From assembly GCF_025548555.1 (NCBI RefSeq), contig NZ_JAJLPA010000001.1:558001-622000 (forward strand): a stretch of DNA of 64,000 nucleotides. Reading direction: 5' to 3'. The notes under the pieces were generated by a model. The model saw nothing but the letters and a program-made list of their open reading frames with translations. It searched no databases and was not told where the DNA came from. This stretch comes from Sphingomonas sp. A2-49 (lineage in GTDB: Bacteria; Pseudomonadota; Alphaproteobacteria; Sphingomonadales; Sphingomonadaceae). The position numbers and the translations under genes were made by a program. Below are positions 52,178-60,500 of the stretch, in pieces (within the stretch, counting starts at the first letter, position 1; each line of letters opens with the position of its first letter).

Positions 52178-52735
52178 ATGACTATCTTCTTCACCGCCGA
52201 CACGCACTTCGGTGATCATCGCACGATCAACATCCACCGCCGACCGTTCGCCAATGTGGCGGCCATGGACGAGGCGATCGTTGCCGCCTGGAACGAGATC
52301 GTCGGCCCTGACGACGAGGTTTGGCACCTCGGTGACGTCGCACGCCGTTCGGCAGACGTCGCGGCCTTTCTGGCTGGGCTCAACGGCATCAAGCACCTCG
52401 TCCGGGGCAACAATGACGATCCCGCAACCGGCGTTGCCGCAGGCTGGGCGAGCGTTCAGGATTATGCAGAACTTACGCTGGACGGCGTTGTGCTGGTGCT
52501 CTGCCACTACCCATCCAGGAGCTGGAACGGGCAGCATCGCCGCTCGATCAACCTGCATGGGCACAGTCATGGCAAGTTGAAGCCGTTGCCGCGCCAGTTC
52601 GACGTCGGCGTAGATGCCCGTGGCTTTCAGCCGACGACACTCACCGCACTCCTTGGCGGAGTTTCGTCCCATGAGCCTGGCGAAAGCTCGCCTCGCCTGA
52701 TCCCGTCGACAACCTCAAGCAAGACGGTAGCGTGA
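52178..52735 (+). CDS. Metallophosphoesterase family protein
   Basis: The 185-residue calcineurin-like phosphoesterase shows TADTHFGDHRTINIHRRPF (first metal ligands), VWHLGDVARR, VRGNNDDPA (GNND) and LCHYPSRSWN with NLHGHSHGKL. The set of D-H, D, N-D, H and H-x-H ligands is complete. Substrate is unknown; such small members cleave nucleotides or phosphodiesters. Its stop overlaps GTG of the next gene (GTGA). Confidence 0.9.
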   Translation: MTIFFTADTHFGDHRTINIHRRPFANVAAMDEAIVAAWNEIVGPDDEVWHLGDVARRSADVAAFLAGLNGIKHLVRGNNDDPATGVAAGWASVQDYAELTLDGVVLVLCHYPSRSWNGQHRRSINLHGHSHGKLKPLPRQFDVGVDARGFQPTTLTALLGGVSSHEPGESSPRLIPSTTSSKTVA

Positions 52736-53064
52736 CCGCAAAGGACTATCCGGTCACACCCGATGGACGCTACTTCGTCGTCCGCGGGCGCCTGTGGCGA
52801 CGATCAAACCCGTCGCTGCCAGAGCCTCAGCGCGCAGCCTTGGTCGGCGAACTCATGGCGGCGAGACGCGCCGTAGGGATTGCGCTGCGCGCGGCCGACA
52901 AGGCACGCCTTGCCGAGGCCCACGCGCAGGTCGACCAAGCCAAGGTGGCGCTGGGCGAGCGTGGGCCCGTATGGTGGCAGGATGGGACGCCTGACCTCAA
53001 TCGGCACATGGTCGCCAACACACCCTATGCAGACTGGCTGAGAGAGCAGGACCGCGCGCCGTGA
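52732..53064 (+). CDS. Conserved small protein of unknown function
   Basis: The 110-residue protein opens with KDYPVTPDGRYFVVRGRLW, followed by NPSLPEPQRAALVGELMAARR and an alpha-helical stretch, then VWWQDGTPDLNRH. I recognise this as a type of small protein met next to methyltransferase/phosphoesterase genes but cannot name a family or function. Overlaps at both ends (GTGA) with its neighbours support translation as part of the operon. Confidence 0.75.
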   Translation: MTAKDYPVTPDGRYFVVRGRLWRRSNPSLPEPQRAALVGELMAARRAVGIALRAADKARLAEAHAQVDQAKVALGERGPVWWQDGTPDLNRHMVANTPYADWLREQDRAP

Positions 53065-53684
53065 TGAACCCGCTCCCCGAGCTGCCCGCTGGCGCCTTCA
53101 CGAAGCAGGATACCGGCGATGATCTCGCTTTCTATGCCCCTCCGCGGCTGGTCACGCACATTGACGAGGGGGCGGTGGCGTCGCTGACCGCGCACTATCG
53201 AGGGCTGCTGCCCGAGGACAAGCCGGTACTCGACCTCATGTCGAGTTGGGTCAGCCACCTGCCGCCCGACCTGACCTACGCCCCTGTCGTCGGACATGGC
53301 ATGAACGCCGAAGAGCTCGCCGCCAATCCGCGGCTGGATCGCTGGTTCGTGCAGGATCTGAATCGCGACGCCACGCTGCCGCTGGACGACCGATTCTTCG
53401 AGGGTGCCCTCTGCTGTGTCGGTGCTCAATACCTCCAGCAGCCCGTCGCCGTATTCACCGAAGTGCGAAGGGTGCTGGTGCGGGAAGCCCCCTTCATCGT
53501 CAGCTTCTCGAACCGGTGTTTCCCGACAAAGGCAGTCGCCATCTGGCGGTCGCTCAACATCAACGGACACGCCGCGCTGGTCCGGCTCTACCTGGAGCGC
53601 GCAGGGTTCCGCCACATCACCGCGGACGTCCTCGCCGATGGCCGTGCAAGTGATCCGTTGATCGCGGTCACTGGTCGCGCCTGA
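53061..53684 (+). CDS. Class I SAM-dependent methyltransferase-like protein
   Basis: The 207-residue protein resembles a class I methyltransferase. VLDLMSSWVSHLPPDL takes the place of motif I, without the usual glycine triplet, and DLNRDATLPLDDRFFEGALC and PFIVSFSNRCFPTKAV correspond to later motifs. Substrate is unknown and SAM binding needs proof. GTG 53061 overlaps the preceding stop; ATG 53064 is an alternative. It ends the three-gene unit begun by the phosphoesterase. Confidence 0.75.
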   Translation: MMNPLPELPAGAFTKQDTGDDLAFYAPPRLVTHIDEGAVASLTAHYRGLLPEDKPVLDLMSSWVSHLPPDLTYAPVVGHGMNAEELAANPRLDRWFVQDLNRDATLPLDDRFFEGALCCVGAQYLQQPVAVFTEVRRVLVREAPFIVSFSNRCFPTKAVAIWRSLNINGHAALVRLYLERAGFRHITADVLADGRASDPLIAVTGRA

Positions 53685-53838
53685 CAACAGTGAGCGACTG
53701 CCTCAAAGCTCGGGAAGAGAGCCCGCGACCTCCTGAGTGATCCACCACCTGCGGAGGATCCCGGTTGAAGACGACCTGTCCGCCGGCCGGCGCTACATGT
53801 CCACGACCTGACGACGTGAGGCGATGCGAGCCCGACGG

Positions 53839-54021
53839 TCAGCGACTCTTTCGTTGCTGCCGTTCCTCATGATCCGCTGTGATCTCGAGGTCCCTCGCGA
53901 GCTGCTCCAAGGCGCAGCGAGCGCCCAGGCGCTCAAGCCCGTCCCGATGATCGACAGACCGCGGCGGGGTGCTTCGCGCCCGCGCCAGTCTCGCGGCGGC
54001 TCTGAGTGTTTCTGAATCCAT
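53839..54021 (-). CDS. Putative small helical protein
   Basis: A 60-codon frame with Ala/Arg/Leu-rich helical composition (MDSETLRAAARLARARS, RCALEQLARDLEITADHEE). I do not recognise it. Its amphipathic pattern and same-strand position behind the HIRAN gene pair argue weakly for reality. The overlapping 91-codon frame in another phase is less protein-like. Treat as tentative. Confidence 0.3.
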   Translation of the reverse strand: MDSETLRAAARLARARSTPPRSVDHRDGLERLGARCALEQLARDLEITADHEERQQRKSR

Positions 54022-54140
54022 GACCGCCGATCCTCCGATCGCTGCTTACGGAACCTCGACGGCAGCATAGCATCATCGCGGGCGAGGTATCGATTCGCAT
54101 CGCGTCGGACCCTCGGACCCGGGGCATGTCCGATCCGCCG

Positions 54141-54470
54141 CTAATGCACGTTGGCGCTTACCAGCTCGTCCAGAGCAGACCCGACGATTCCCCATCGTCG
54201 CATGCCCCGCCAATCCCGTTTCCGATGCAGGTCCCGCATATAATTGTCAGCCCATGCGACTGCCTCATGCGCGCCCAGATCAGTGATCAATTCGGCCGCA
54301 ATCGCCCAGGCTTCCTGCTGGTCACCATGGTCCGGCACGGTCTCGATCGCTGGTTGCTTTCGCGCCCGGCGATCAAGCGGCTCACCAGCCATCGATCGGA
54401 AACGCACGGAGTTTGGGTCTGCGCTGGCGACGTTTGGCTGAGTGCTGCGGTCGAGCTTCCTTCTCGGCAT
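54141..54470 (-). CDS. Small conserved protein of unknown function
   Basis: The 109-residue product has a polar N-terminal half and a helical C-terminal half (EAWAIAAELITDLGAHEAVAW and RDWRGMRRWGIVGSALDEL). It resembles small alpha-helical proteins of mobile-element backbones in sphingomonads, but no family is claimed. ATG 54470 directly follows the HIRAN-gene stop (TGATCATG), which supports co-translation. Confidence 0.6.
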   Translation of the reverse strand: MPRRKLDRSTQPNVASADPNSVRFRSMAGEPLDRRARKQPAIETVPDHGDQQEAWAIAAELITDLGAHEAVAWADNYMRDLHRKRDWRGMRRWGIVGSALDELVSANVH

Positions 54471-54472
54471 GA

Positions 54473-54877
54473 TCAATCGTCCGGCGGTAGTTCGTCGGGC
54501 CAGAAATCAACCTCTTCGGTCGTGACTTCGGCGTGCCGCTTCCGGTCGCACCGGGGCAGGACGGGCACTTCTCCGTCGAACCCGATCCTGATCGCTGCTC
54601 CAGGCTGTGTCGCCTCCTGGAACACTGCCTGAAGCTCGCGGCCATTGCGTAGCATGCTGCCGATCCACGGCGCGCGATCGGCCGTCAGGTAGCCGATCTG
54701 AATATGACGGGCGCTGACGACCGCAATGGCGCTCGGATCGGCGGGGTTCTTGGGTTCGGGGAGAAGCTCGATCGGCTCACCCGGCACGCAGAGCAGGATC
54801 TCGAACCGGCGGTTGCTGCCATCGGCATTCGGATGGTTCGCGCCGACGACATGCAGGCTGAGTTGCTTCATAGCCAT
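54473..54877 (-). CDS. HIRAN-domain protein
   Basis: The 134-residue protein is a stand-alone HIRAN domain. SLHVVGANHPNADGSNRRFE begins it, followed by PGEPIELLPEPKNPADPSAI and IGYLTADRAPWI, all matching the family fold that binds ssDNA 3' ends when fused to helicases. Alone it may bind damaged or replicating DNA. It is downstream of the S24 regulator with 17 bases between, on the same strand, so it could be part of an SOS-like unit. Confidence 0.82.
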   Translation of the reverse strand: MAMKQLSLHVVGANHPNADGSNRRFEILLCVPGEPIELLPEPKNPADPSAIAVVSARHIQIGYLTADRAPWIGSMLRNGRELQAVFQEATQPGAAIRIGFDGEVPVLPRCDRKRHAEVTTEEVDFWPDELPPDD

Positions 54878-54894
54878 GTCTCAGTCCACCGCGA

Positions 54895-55548
54895 TCAGCT
54901 CAGGGTGCGGCCGAACCATAGCACCCGACCAACAATGTCGATCCGGCCAAGCTCGATGTTCTGCCAGCTCGGATAATCCGGATTGTCGCTCCTGATCGAA
55001 ATGCCTCGGCCCGATGGATTGCGGGCGAGCCGTTTGACCATCAGGCTGTCGTCGAGCCGCAGCACGTAGATGCCGTCCCGGAGTCGCCCCACGCCGTCCT
55101 TTCGGTCGACGAGCACATCGTCGCCATCGGCAAGCGTAGGTGCCATGGAATCGCCCTTTACCTGAATGACCGACAGACCATCGGCAGACCCCTTGGTGCG
55201 ATCGCGCAGCCAACGCGGATCGAAGCCGATCGTCGTGCGACGCGCCTCACCGAAATCGGCAGCGCCATGTCCGGCCGACGCATAGACGTCGAGCACGGGC
55301 ACTTGTTGCAAGGGGGGCTGCTCCCACTCTTGGGGTCCGCCCAAGACGGCCTCCTTGACGCCAAAGTAAGCGGCGAGAACGCGCCGGTCCTCCTCGTGCA
55401 ACCGCTTGGGCGTTCCGCGCTTGATGTACTGCTGGATGTACGCATCGTTGCGCCGAAGCATGCGCGACAGGCCCGCATAGTCTTCCTTGCGTTCGTCGAT
55501 CAGCCGCTGGAGCGCTGTGCGAGGATCTTCAATTTGCGCGAGCATCAT
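54895..55548 (-). CDS. LexA-like S24-peptidase regulator
   Basis: This is a 217-residue repressor-like protein with an N-terminal helix-turn-helix (YAGLSRMLRRNDAYIQQYIK) and a C-terminal S24 peptidase. Ser134 (KGDSMAPTL) and Lys172 (DSLMVKRL) form the catalytic dyad, and the cleavage site Ala92-Gly93 (YASAGHG) is present. It should cut itself when RecA filaments form, releasing target genes. Start 55548 is one of several close Met codons. It faces a divergent 62-residue gene across a GAAC-N7-GAAC box. Confidence 0.88.
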   Translation of the reverse strand: MMLAQIEDPRTALQRLIDERKEDYAGLSRMLRRNDAYIQQYIKRGTPKRLHEEDRRVLAAYFGVKEAVLGGPQEWEQPPLQQVPVLDVYASAGHGAADFGEARRTTIGFDPRWLRDRTKGSADGLSVIQVKGDSMAPTLADGDDVLVDRKDGVGRLRDGIYVLRLDDSLMVKRLARNPSGRGISIRSDNPDYPSWQNIELGRIDIVGRVLWFGRTLS

Positions 55549-55582
55549 AGGAATCATCCTAGACAAAACCGGCAGGAGCATG

Positions 55583-55597
55583 GAACATAACGGGAAC
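55583..55597. promoter_or_regulatory. SOS box, GAAC-N7-GAAC
   Basis: GAACATAACGGGAAC matches the alphaproteobacterial LexA consensus exactly. It is between the S24 regulator and a divergent small gene. Either host LexA or the S24 protein could bind it. Confidence 0.75.
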
Positions 55598-55613
55598 AAT
55601 GTAAAGCGAGTCG

Positions 55614-55802
55614 GTGCCTGTGGAGAACGAACTGCTGCAGAAAGTGGAGGAGTACCTCGCTCGCGCGGGCCTGAGCCCGACCCGCTTCGGCCGTATCGTC
55701 GTGCACGACCCGCGCTTCGTGTCCGACCTCCGCGCAGGAAGACGTCCTAGGCGAAAGGTCTATGGCAAGGTGACCGCCTACCTTGTTGCCCACGGCGCCT
55801 GA
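55614..55802 (+). CDS. Small divergent protein, HTH-like
   Basis: The 62-residue product contains LLQKVEEYLARAGLSPTRFG then DPRFVSDLRAGRRPRRKVYG, resembling a short helix-turn-helix. It is encoded opposite the S24 regulator, like a Cro-type partner opposite a CI-type repressor. GTG 55614 is the start. A conserved sphingomonad small protein is likely; no function is known. Its promoter must overlap the SOS box. Confidence 0.6.
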   Translation: MPVENELLQKVEEYLARAGLSPTRFGRIVVHDPRFVSDLRAGRRPRRKVYGKVTAYLVAHGA

Positions 55803-55822
55803 TGACCGCATGCCGGCCCGGA

Positions 55823-56461
55823 TCAGCGGACGCCACCGAAGGACCAGGCAGCAAGGACCTTCGCGACATAGGCTGGCGTCTCGTTATTGGCCGGCACCCC
55901 ACGCGAGCGAAGGACCGCCCCCGGACCTGCATTGTAGGCGGCCAGCGCAAGTTTGATCGACCCGAAGCGGTCGAGCATCGCTCTTAGGTACCGCGCACCG
56001 CCATCGACATTGGCGCGCGCGTCGAATGGATTGAGGACGCCGAGCGCGCGCGCTGTCGCGGGCATCAGCTGCGACAGCCCCATTGCCCCGGCTCGGCTGA
56101 TCGCACCCGGCTGGAATGCGGATTCAACCTCGACCAGAGCCTCAAGCAGCCCAAGCGGCAGTGCGTGGCGCATCTCGGCCGCCCGGATGAAGGCCAGCAC
56201 ATGGGTGCGAGCTCGGTTCGTCGCCGAGAGGCGCGACGTCGTACGCGCAACGGCCGGGATGGCTTGGCGCATGGGAAGCGACGGCGGGGGTCCGGCCACC
56301 CTGTGCTCGACGAGCTTGAACGCCAGTGATGGCGAAATGCCCTCGTCGACGCTGTTCTCAGTCGGCGCTTCAACCGAGGGTGTCACCTGCTCGGCGAGCG
56401 CCGGCGGGCTGACCAAGAAGAGCGGGAAGGCGCTCACGCTGGGAGTAAGGAATCGGATCAT
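55823..56461 (-). CDS. Lytic transglycosylase (SLT domain)
   Basis: The 212-residue protein has a signal peptide (1-24) and an SLT domain. EALVEVESAFQPGAISRAG holds the catalytic Glu, GAMGLSQLMPATARAL the next motif and AYNAGPGAV the third. It cleaves peptidoglycan without water and, in conjugative systems, opens the wall for the transfer channel (VirB1 type). ATG 56461 has GAGGA upstream; the longer frame is rejected. It diverges from the Toprim gene across a second SOS box. Confidence 0.9.
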   Translation of the reverse strand: MIRFLTPSVSAFPLFLVSPPALAEQVTPSVEAPTENSVDEGISPSLAFKLVEHRVAGPPPSLPMRQAIPAVARTTSRLSATNRARTHVLAFIRAAEMRHALPLGLLEALVEVESAFQPGAISRAGAMGLSQLMPATARALGVLNPFDARANVDGGARYLRAMLDRFGSIKLALAAYNAGPGAVLRSRGVPANNETPAYVAKVLAAWSFGGVR

Positions 56462-56499
56462 CGTGTCCTCGCATGGCTCTTCCCTTCCTCCTCGAATTG

Positions 56500-56514
56500 G
56501 AACATAGTGCGAAC
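56500..56514. promoter_or_regulatory. SOS box, GAAC-N7-GAAC (second)
   Basis: GAACATAGTGCGAAC is an exact GAAC-N7-GAAC element in the gap between the lytic transglycosylase (minus) and Toprim protein (plus) genes. Its first six bases and spacing echo the box at 55583, so both could be bound by the same repressor. Confidence 0.7.
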
Positions 56515-56594
56515 GTGCTGCTGTAGGAAAGCAGCGAAGCAGCCCTGGAGAGGAGGCGGCGGCCGGGGCCTGCACACGAAGATGCGAGACGCCG

Positions 56595-57455
56595 ATGAGC
56601 TACCATGACCCTCACTTTACAGGCGCGGCCGACAGCGGACGCGCCATCGTCGAGTCGCTCGGCGGACGATGGGGACAGAGCGGCGGCATGTGCCGCTGTC
56701 CCGCGCATGGCGACCGGACGCCGTCCCTCAGCGTCAGGCTGGGCCGGAAGCGCCTGCTGTTCCACTGCTTCGCGGGTTGCGACAACGGAGCGGTTCTGCA
56801 GGCGCTGCACGCCTTGCGACTTCCCGGCGCGGCGAGCTGGTCTCCCGCAGAGCGGCACGATGCGCCTGACGATCTCAGCCGCCGAGCCGCCCAGCAGCTC
56901 TGGTCCGACGCGCGTGCCGCGGCCGGCTCCCCTGCGGAGCTTTACCTCGCCGGCCGAGGCATCAAGCCGACCCCCGCCCTTCGCTTCCATCCCCGCACAC
57001 CACTCGGGCCGAAGCCGTTCACCCGCTTCTCGCCCGCGATGATCGCGTCCGTTACCGATGCAACGGGCCTCATCGCCGTCCACCGGTCATTCCTGTCTCG
57101 CGACGGCAGACGCCTGACCCGTCGTGAACCCCGGCGTGCCGCGCTGGGTCGGCTTGGCTCCGGCCTTGTTCGTCTCACGCCGGCTGCGCGCCGCCTCGGG
57201 CTTGCCGAAGGCATCGAGACGGCACTGTCGGCTACTTCGTTGTTCGACCTGCCGTGCTGGGCGACCCTGGGCACCGAGCGCTTCTCCCGCATCGAGCTCC
57301 CGCCCGGCGTCGAGGAGATCGTCCTGTTCCTCGATCATGATGCGGGTGGAAAGCGGGCCGAGAAGCTGGCGCGCGAACATCTCGGCCGGCGCGTGGTCGA
57401 GGCGCGCTACCCTCCCTGTTCAGGCGACGACTGGAATGACGTCCTGCGGCGCTGA
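56595..57455 (+). CDS. Toprim/CHC2-type primase-like protein
   Basis: The 286-residue protein has an N-terminal CHC2-like zinc region (GMCRCPAHGDRTPS with CFAGCDN) and a C-terminal Toprim fold (GLAEGIETALSATSL and VLFLDHDAGG with the acidic metal-site residues). This is the layout of the DUF7146/virulence-associated-E-like primases in plasmids and ICEs. It may prime the element's DNA synthesis. It is followed by the large methyltransferase-helicase gene 79 bases later on the same strand. Confidence 0.88.
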   Translation: MSYHDPHFTGAADSGRAIVESLGGRWGQSGGMCRCPAHGDRTPSLSVRLGRKRLLFHCFAGCDNGAVLQALHALRLPGAASWSPAERHDAPDDLSRRAAQQLWSDARAAAGSPAELYLAGRGIKPTPALRFHPRTPLGPKPFTRFSPAMIASVTDATGLIAVHRSFLSRDGRRLTRREPRRAALGRLGSGLVRLTPAARRLGLAEGIETALSATSLFDLPCWATLGTERFSRIELPPGVEEIVLFLDHDAGGKRAEKLAREHLGRRVVEARYPPCSGDDWNDVLRR

Positions 57456-57534
57456 CGCTTCGGAGAGAGGACAGGCAGCGGGGCTCTGGGTGCCCTGGTG
57501 CCGGCAATGAAGCCGGTCGGGCGGGAGATTACCG

Positions 57535-60500
57535 ATGCCCGCATTTGTCCTGTCACGCGCCCCGACCGCCGAGCCGGTAATCAAGCTCGCTCATGCACTC
57601 GTTGCCCATCTGCAGGCCGGCGAGCCGATCGACCAGCGCCTCCTGAGGCAGCTGTTCGAATCTGCCTGCTCGCAGGCGGGCACGCGCAACCATCGGTCGA
57701 TACGCCACGCCTATGACGCGCTGGAGCTCGCGCAAATCCTTGTTCTCACCTCGCCCGCGTGGAGCGAGCGCGACAACACCCTCGAGACGCTCGCCGCACT
57801 CACAGCCCTGACCGACCGGCTGCCGACGCAGAGCATCCGCACCGAGGAGCAGCTCGCCCTTCAGCAATTCTCGACGCCCGCTCCGATCGCGTGGCTCCTG
57901 GGGCGGGCCGCCGCGCTTTCCTCGGCGGACACGCTGCTCGAACCGTCCGCCGGAACAGGGATGCTCGCTTGGCCGGCCGCGCGTGCAGGGACGCGCCTCA
58001 TCCTGAACGAAATCGACCCGGTGCGCCGGCTGTGTCTGCGGGAGGCGTTCGGCGACGCTCAGGTGACCGGCTATGACGGGGAGCTGATCGACGACCTGCT
58101 CCCGCCGGACCAACGCCCGACCGTCGTCATCATGAACCCTCCCTTCGCCCGTTCCGAAGGACGCGGCCAAGATCGGAACGCAGCCGATCGCCACCTGCTC
58201 GGTGCTGCGAAACGCCTCCCCGACGGCACACGGATCGTGGCGCTGATGCCGACCTGGTCCAGTCGCGATCTGCTTGGTTCGTTTTGGACTTGCCGCATGG
58301 ACCTGACGCTGAGGCGCGGCCTTTATGCCAAGCACGGCACCGGCATCGCGGTGCGGCTGGCCGTCTGGGACCGGGTCACTGACGGCGGCGTGCCAATGGT
58401 GGCGGACATCGAGGACCTTGCTGGCGCCCTTGAACTCGTCGATCGGCTTCCTCCCCGCGCAACGCCGCCATCCTCACCTTCGCCGCCCTCGCCGTCCCGC
58501 GCCCCGCGCCTGTCGCTCTTCCGCGGGATTCGTGGCGCCTCACGCGCGCCCACGCTTCCGAAGCCGGAGCACCAGGATGCCGAGGCGCAGCCGTTGCGGG
58601 TCATTGCGCTCGAGGAACCAAGCCCAACCGGCGAGACGGCCGGCATCTACCTGCCGTGGCGGCCAAGCCGGCTCAGCCTTCCCGACGGACAGGATCACCC
58701 GACCCCGCTCGTCGAGTCGCTGGCGATGGGTTCGATCGCCGCTCCCCGGCCGGTCTACGCGCCTTTGCTGCCCCGGAAGGTCATCACCGAAGGACTGCTG
58801 TCCGCGGCGCAGCTGGAAACGCTCATTTACGCCGGCGCGGCCTTCGAGCGTGACCTACCGGGTCGCTTCAATACGGCCCAGGAGGGTAGCTTGCTCGAAG
58901 TCTCCGATGACGGAGCTGCGTATGCCGCGGGCTTCTTTCTCGGCGATGGCACCGGCGCCGGAAAGGGGCGTCAGATCGCCGGGATCATTCTCGATCAGTG
59001 GCAGCGGGGACGGCGACGCCACATCTGGCTCAGCAAAAACGAAGCCCTGCTGGAGGACGCGCGGCGCGACTGGGGCGCGCTCGGCGGAATGGCACTGGAC
59101 GTCCAGCCCCTGTCACAATGGAAGCTCGGCACGCCGATCGCGCTCGATGCCGGCATCCTCTTCGTGACCTATCCGACACTGCGCTCGGGGCGCGAGGACG
59201 CGACCCGCCTTCGCCAGATCCTCGACTGGGCAGGCGAGGCGTTCGACGGTGTCATCGCGTTCGACGAAGCGCACGCGCTCGCGAACGCGGCGGGCGGCGA
59301 AGGCTCACGCGGCCGGGTCAAAGGATCGGAGCAGGGCGTCGCAGGTCTGCGGCTGCAGAACCATCTCCCCCGCGCTCGCGCCCTCTACGTCTCGGCCACG
59401 GGCGCCTCGGACATCGCCAACCTCAGCTATGCGACACGCCTCGGGCTCTGGGGACCGGGAACGGCATTCGCTGACCGCGAGGCATTCATCACCGGCGTCC
59501 GCAAGGGCGGCATCGCGGCAATGGAGCTGGTCGCCCGCGACCTAAAGGCGCTTGGGGTCTACACGGCGCGTGCGCTGTCCTTCGCCGGGGTCGAATATGA
59601 CCTGCTGGAGCACACGCTCACCCCCGAGCAGATCCACGTCTACGACGCCTATGCGGAGGCCTGGGCGATCATTCATCGCAACCTGAATGCCGCGCTCGAG
59701 CAAACCCGGGTCGTTGATACCGTCTCCGGCTCGACGTTGAACCCGAATGCCAAATCGGCTGCGCTGTCCCGGTTCGAGAGCGTCAAGCAGCGCTTCTTTG
59801 CGCAATTGCTCCTGTCCGCCAAGCTGCCGAGCCTCTTGCCTGCCATCGAAGCCGACCTCGGCCGCGGCGACGCCGTCGTGGTGCAGCTGGTCTCCACCTC
59901 CGAGGCGATGCTCGCGCGGCGATTGGCCGAACTCGCTCCGGCCGAGCGCGAAGCGCTCGAGATCGACCTCTCCCCTCGCGAATATGTCGTCGACTACCTG
60001 CTCGGCGCCTTTCCTACCCGCCAGATGCGAGTCTTCACCGATGCGGACGGCACGGTTCGCTCCGAGCCGATGACCGACGAAGACGGTCGTCCCGTGCACA
60101 GCCAGGCCGCACTGGCCGCGCGCGATGCTCTGGTCGAGCAACTCTGCGCCCTGCCGGCAATCGCCACGGCGCTCGACGCGATCATCGAGCGGTTCGGCAC
60201 CTCCCAGGTCGCAGAGGTGACCGGGCGCACCCGCCGCCTCGTCGTGGATGCAAACAGTGCGCAGCGCCTCGAACGCCGCACGCCCAAGTCGAACCTCGCT
60301 GAGTCCCAGGCCTTCATGGACGGCACCAAGAGACTGCTCGTCTTCAGTGACGCCGGTGGAACGGGACGCAGCTACCACGCTTGCCTACGCGCCAAGAACC
60401 AGGCGCGCCGCATCCACTATCTGCTCGAGCCCGGCTGGCGCGCCGACGCGGCCATCCAGGGCCTCGGCCGTACCCACCGCTCGGCGCAGGCATCGGCGCC

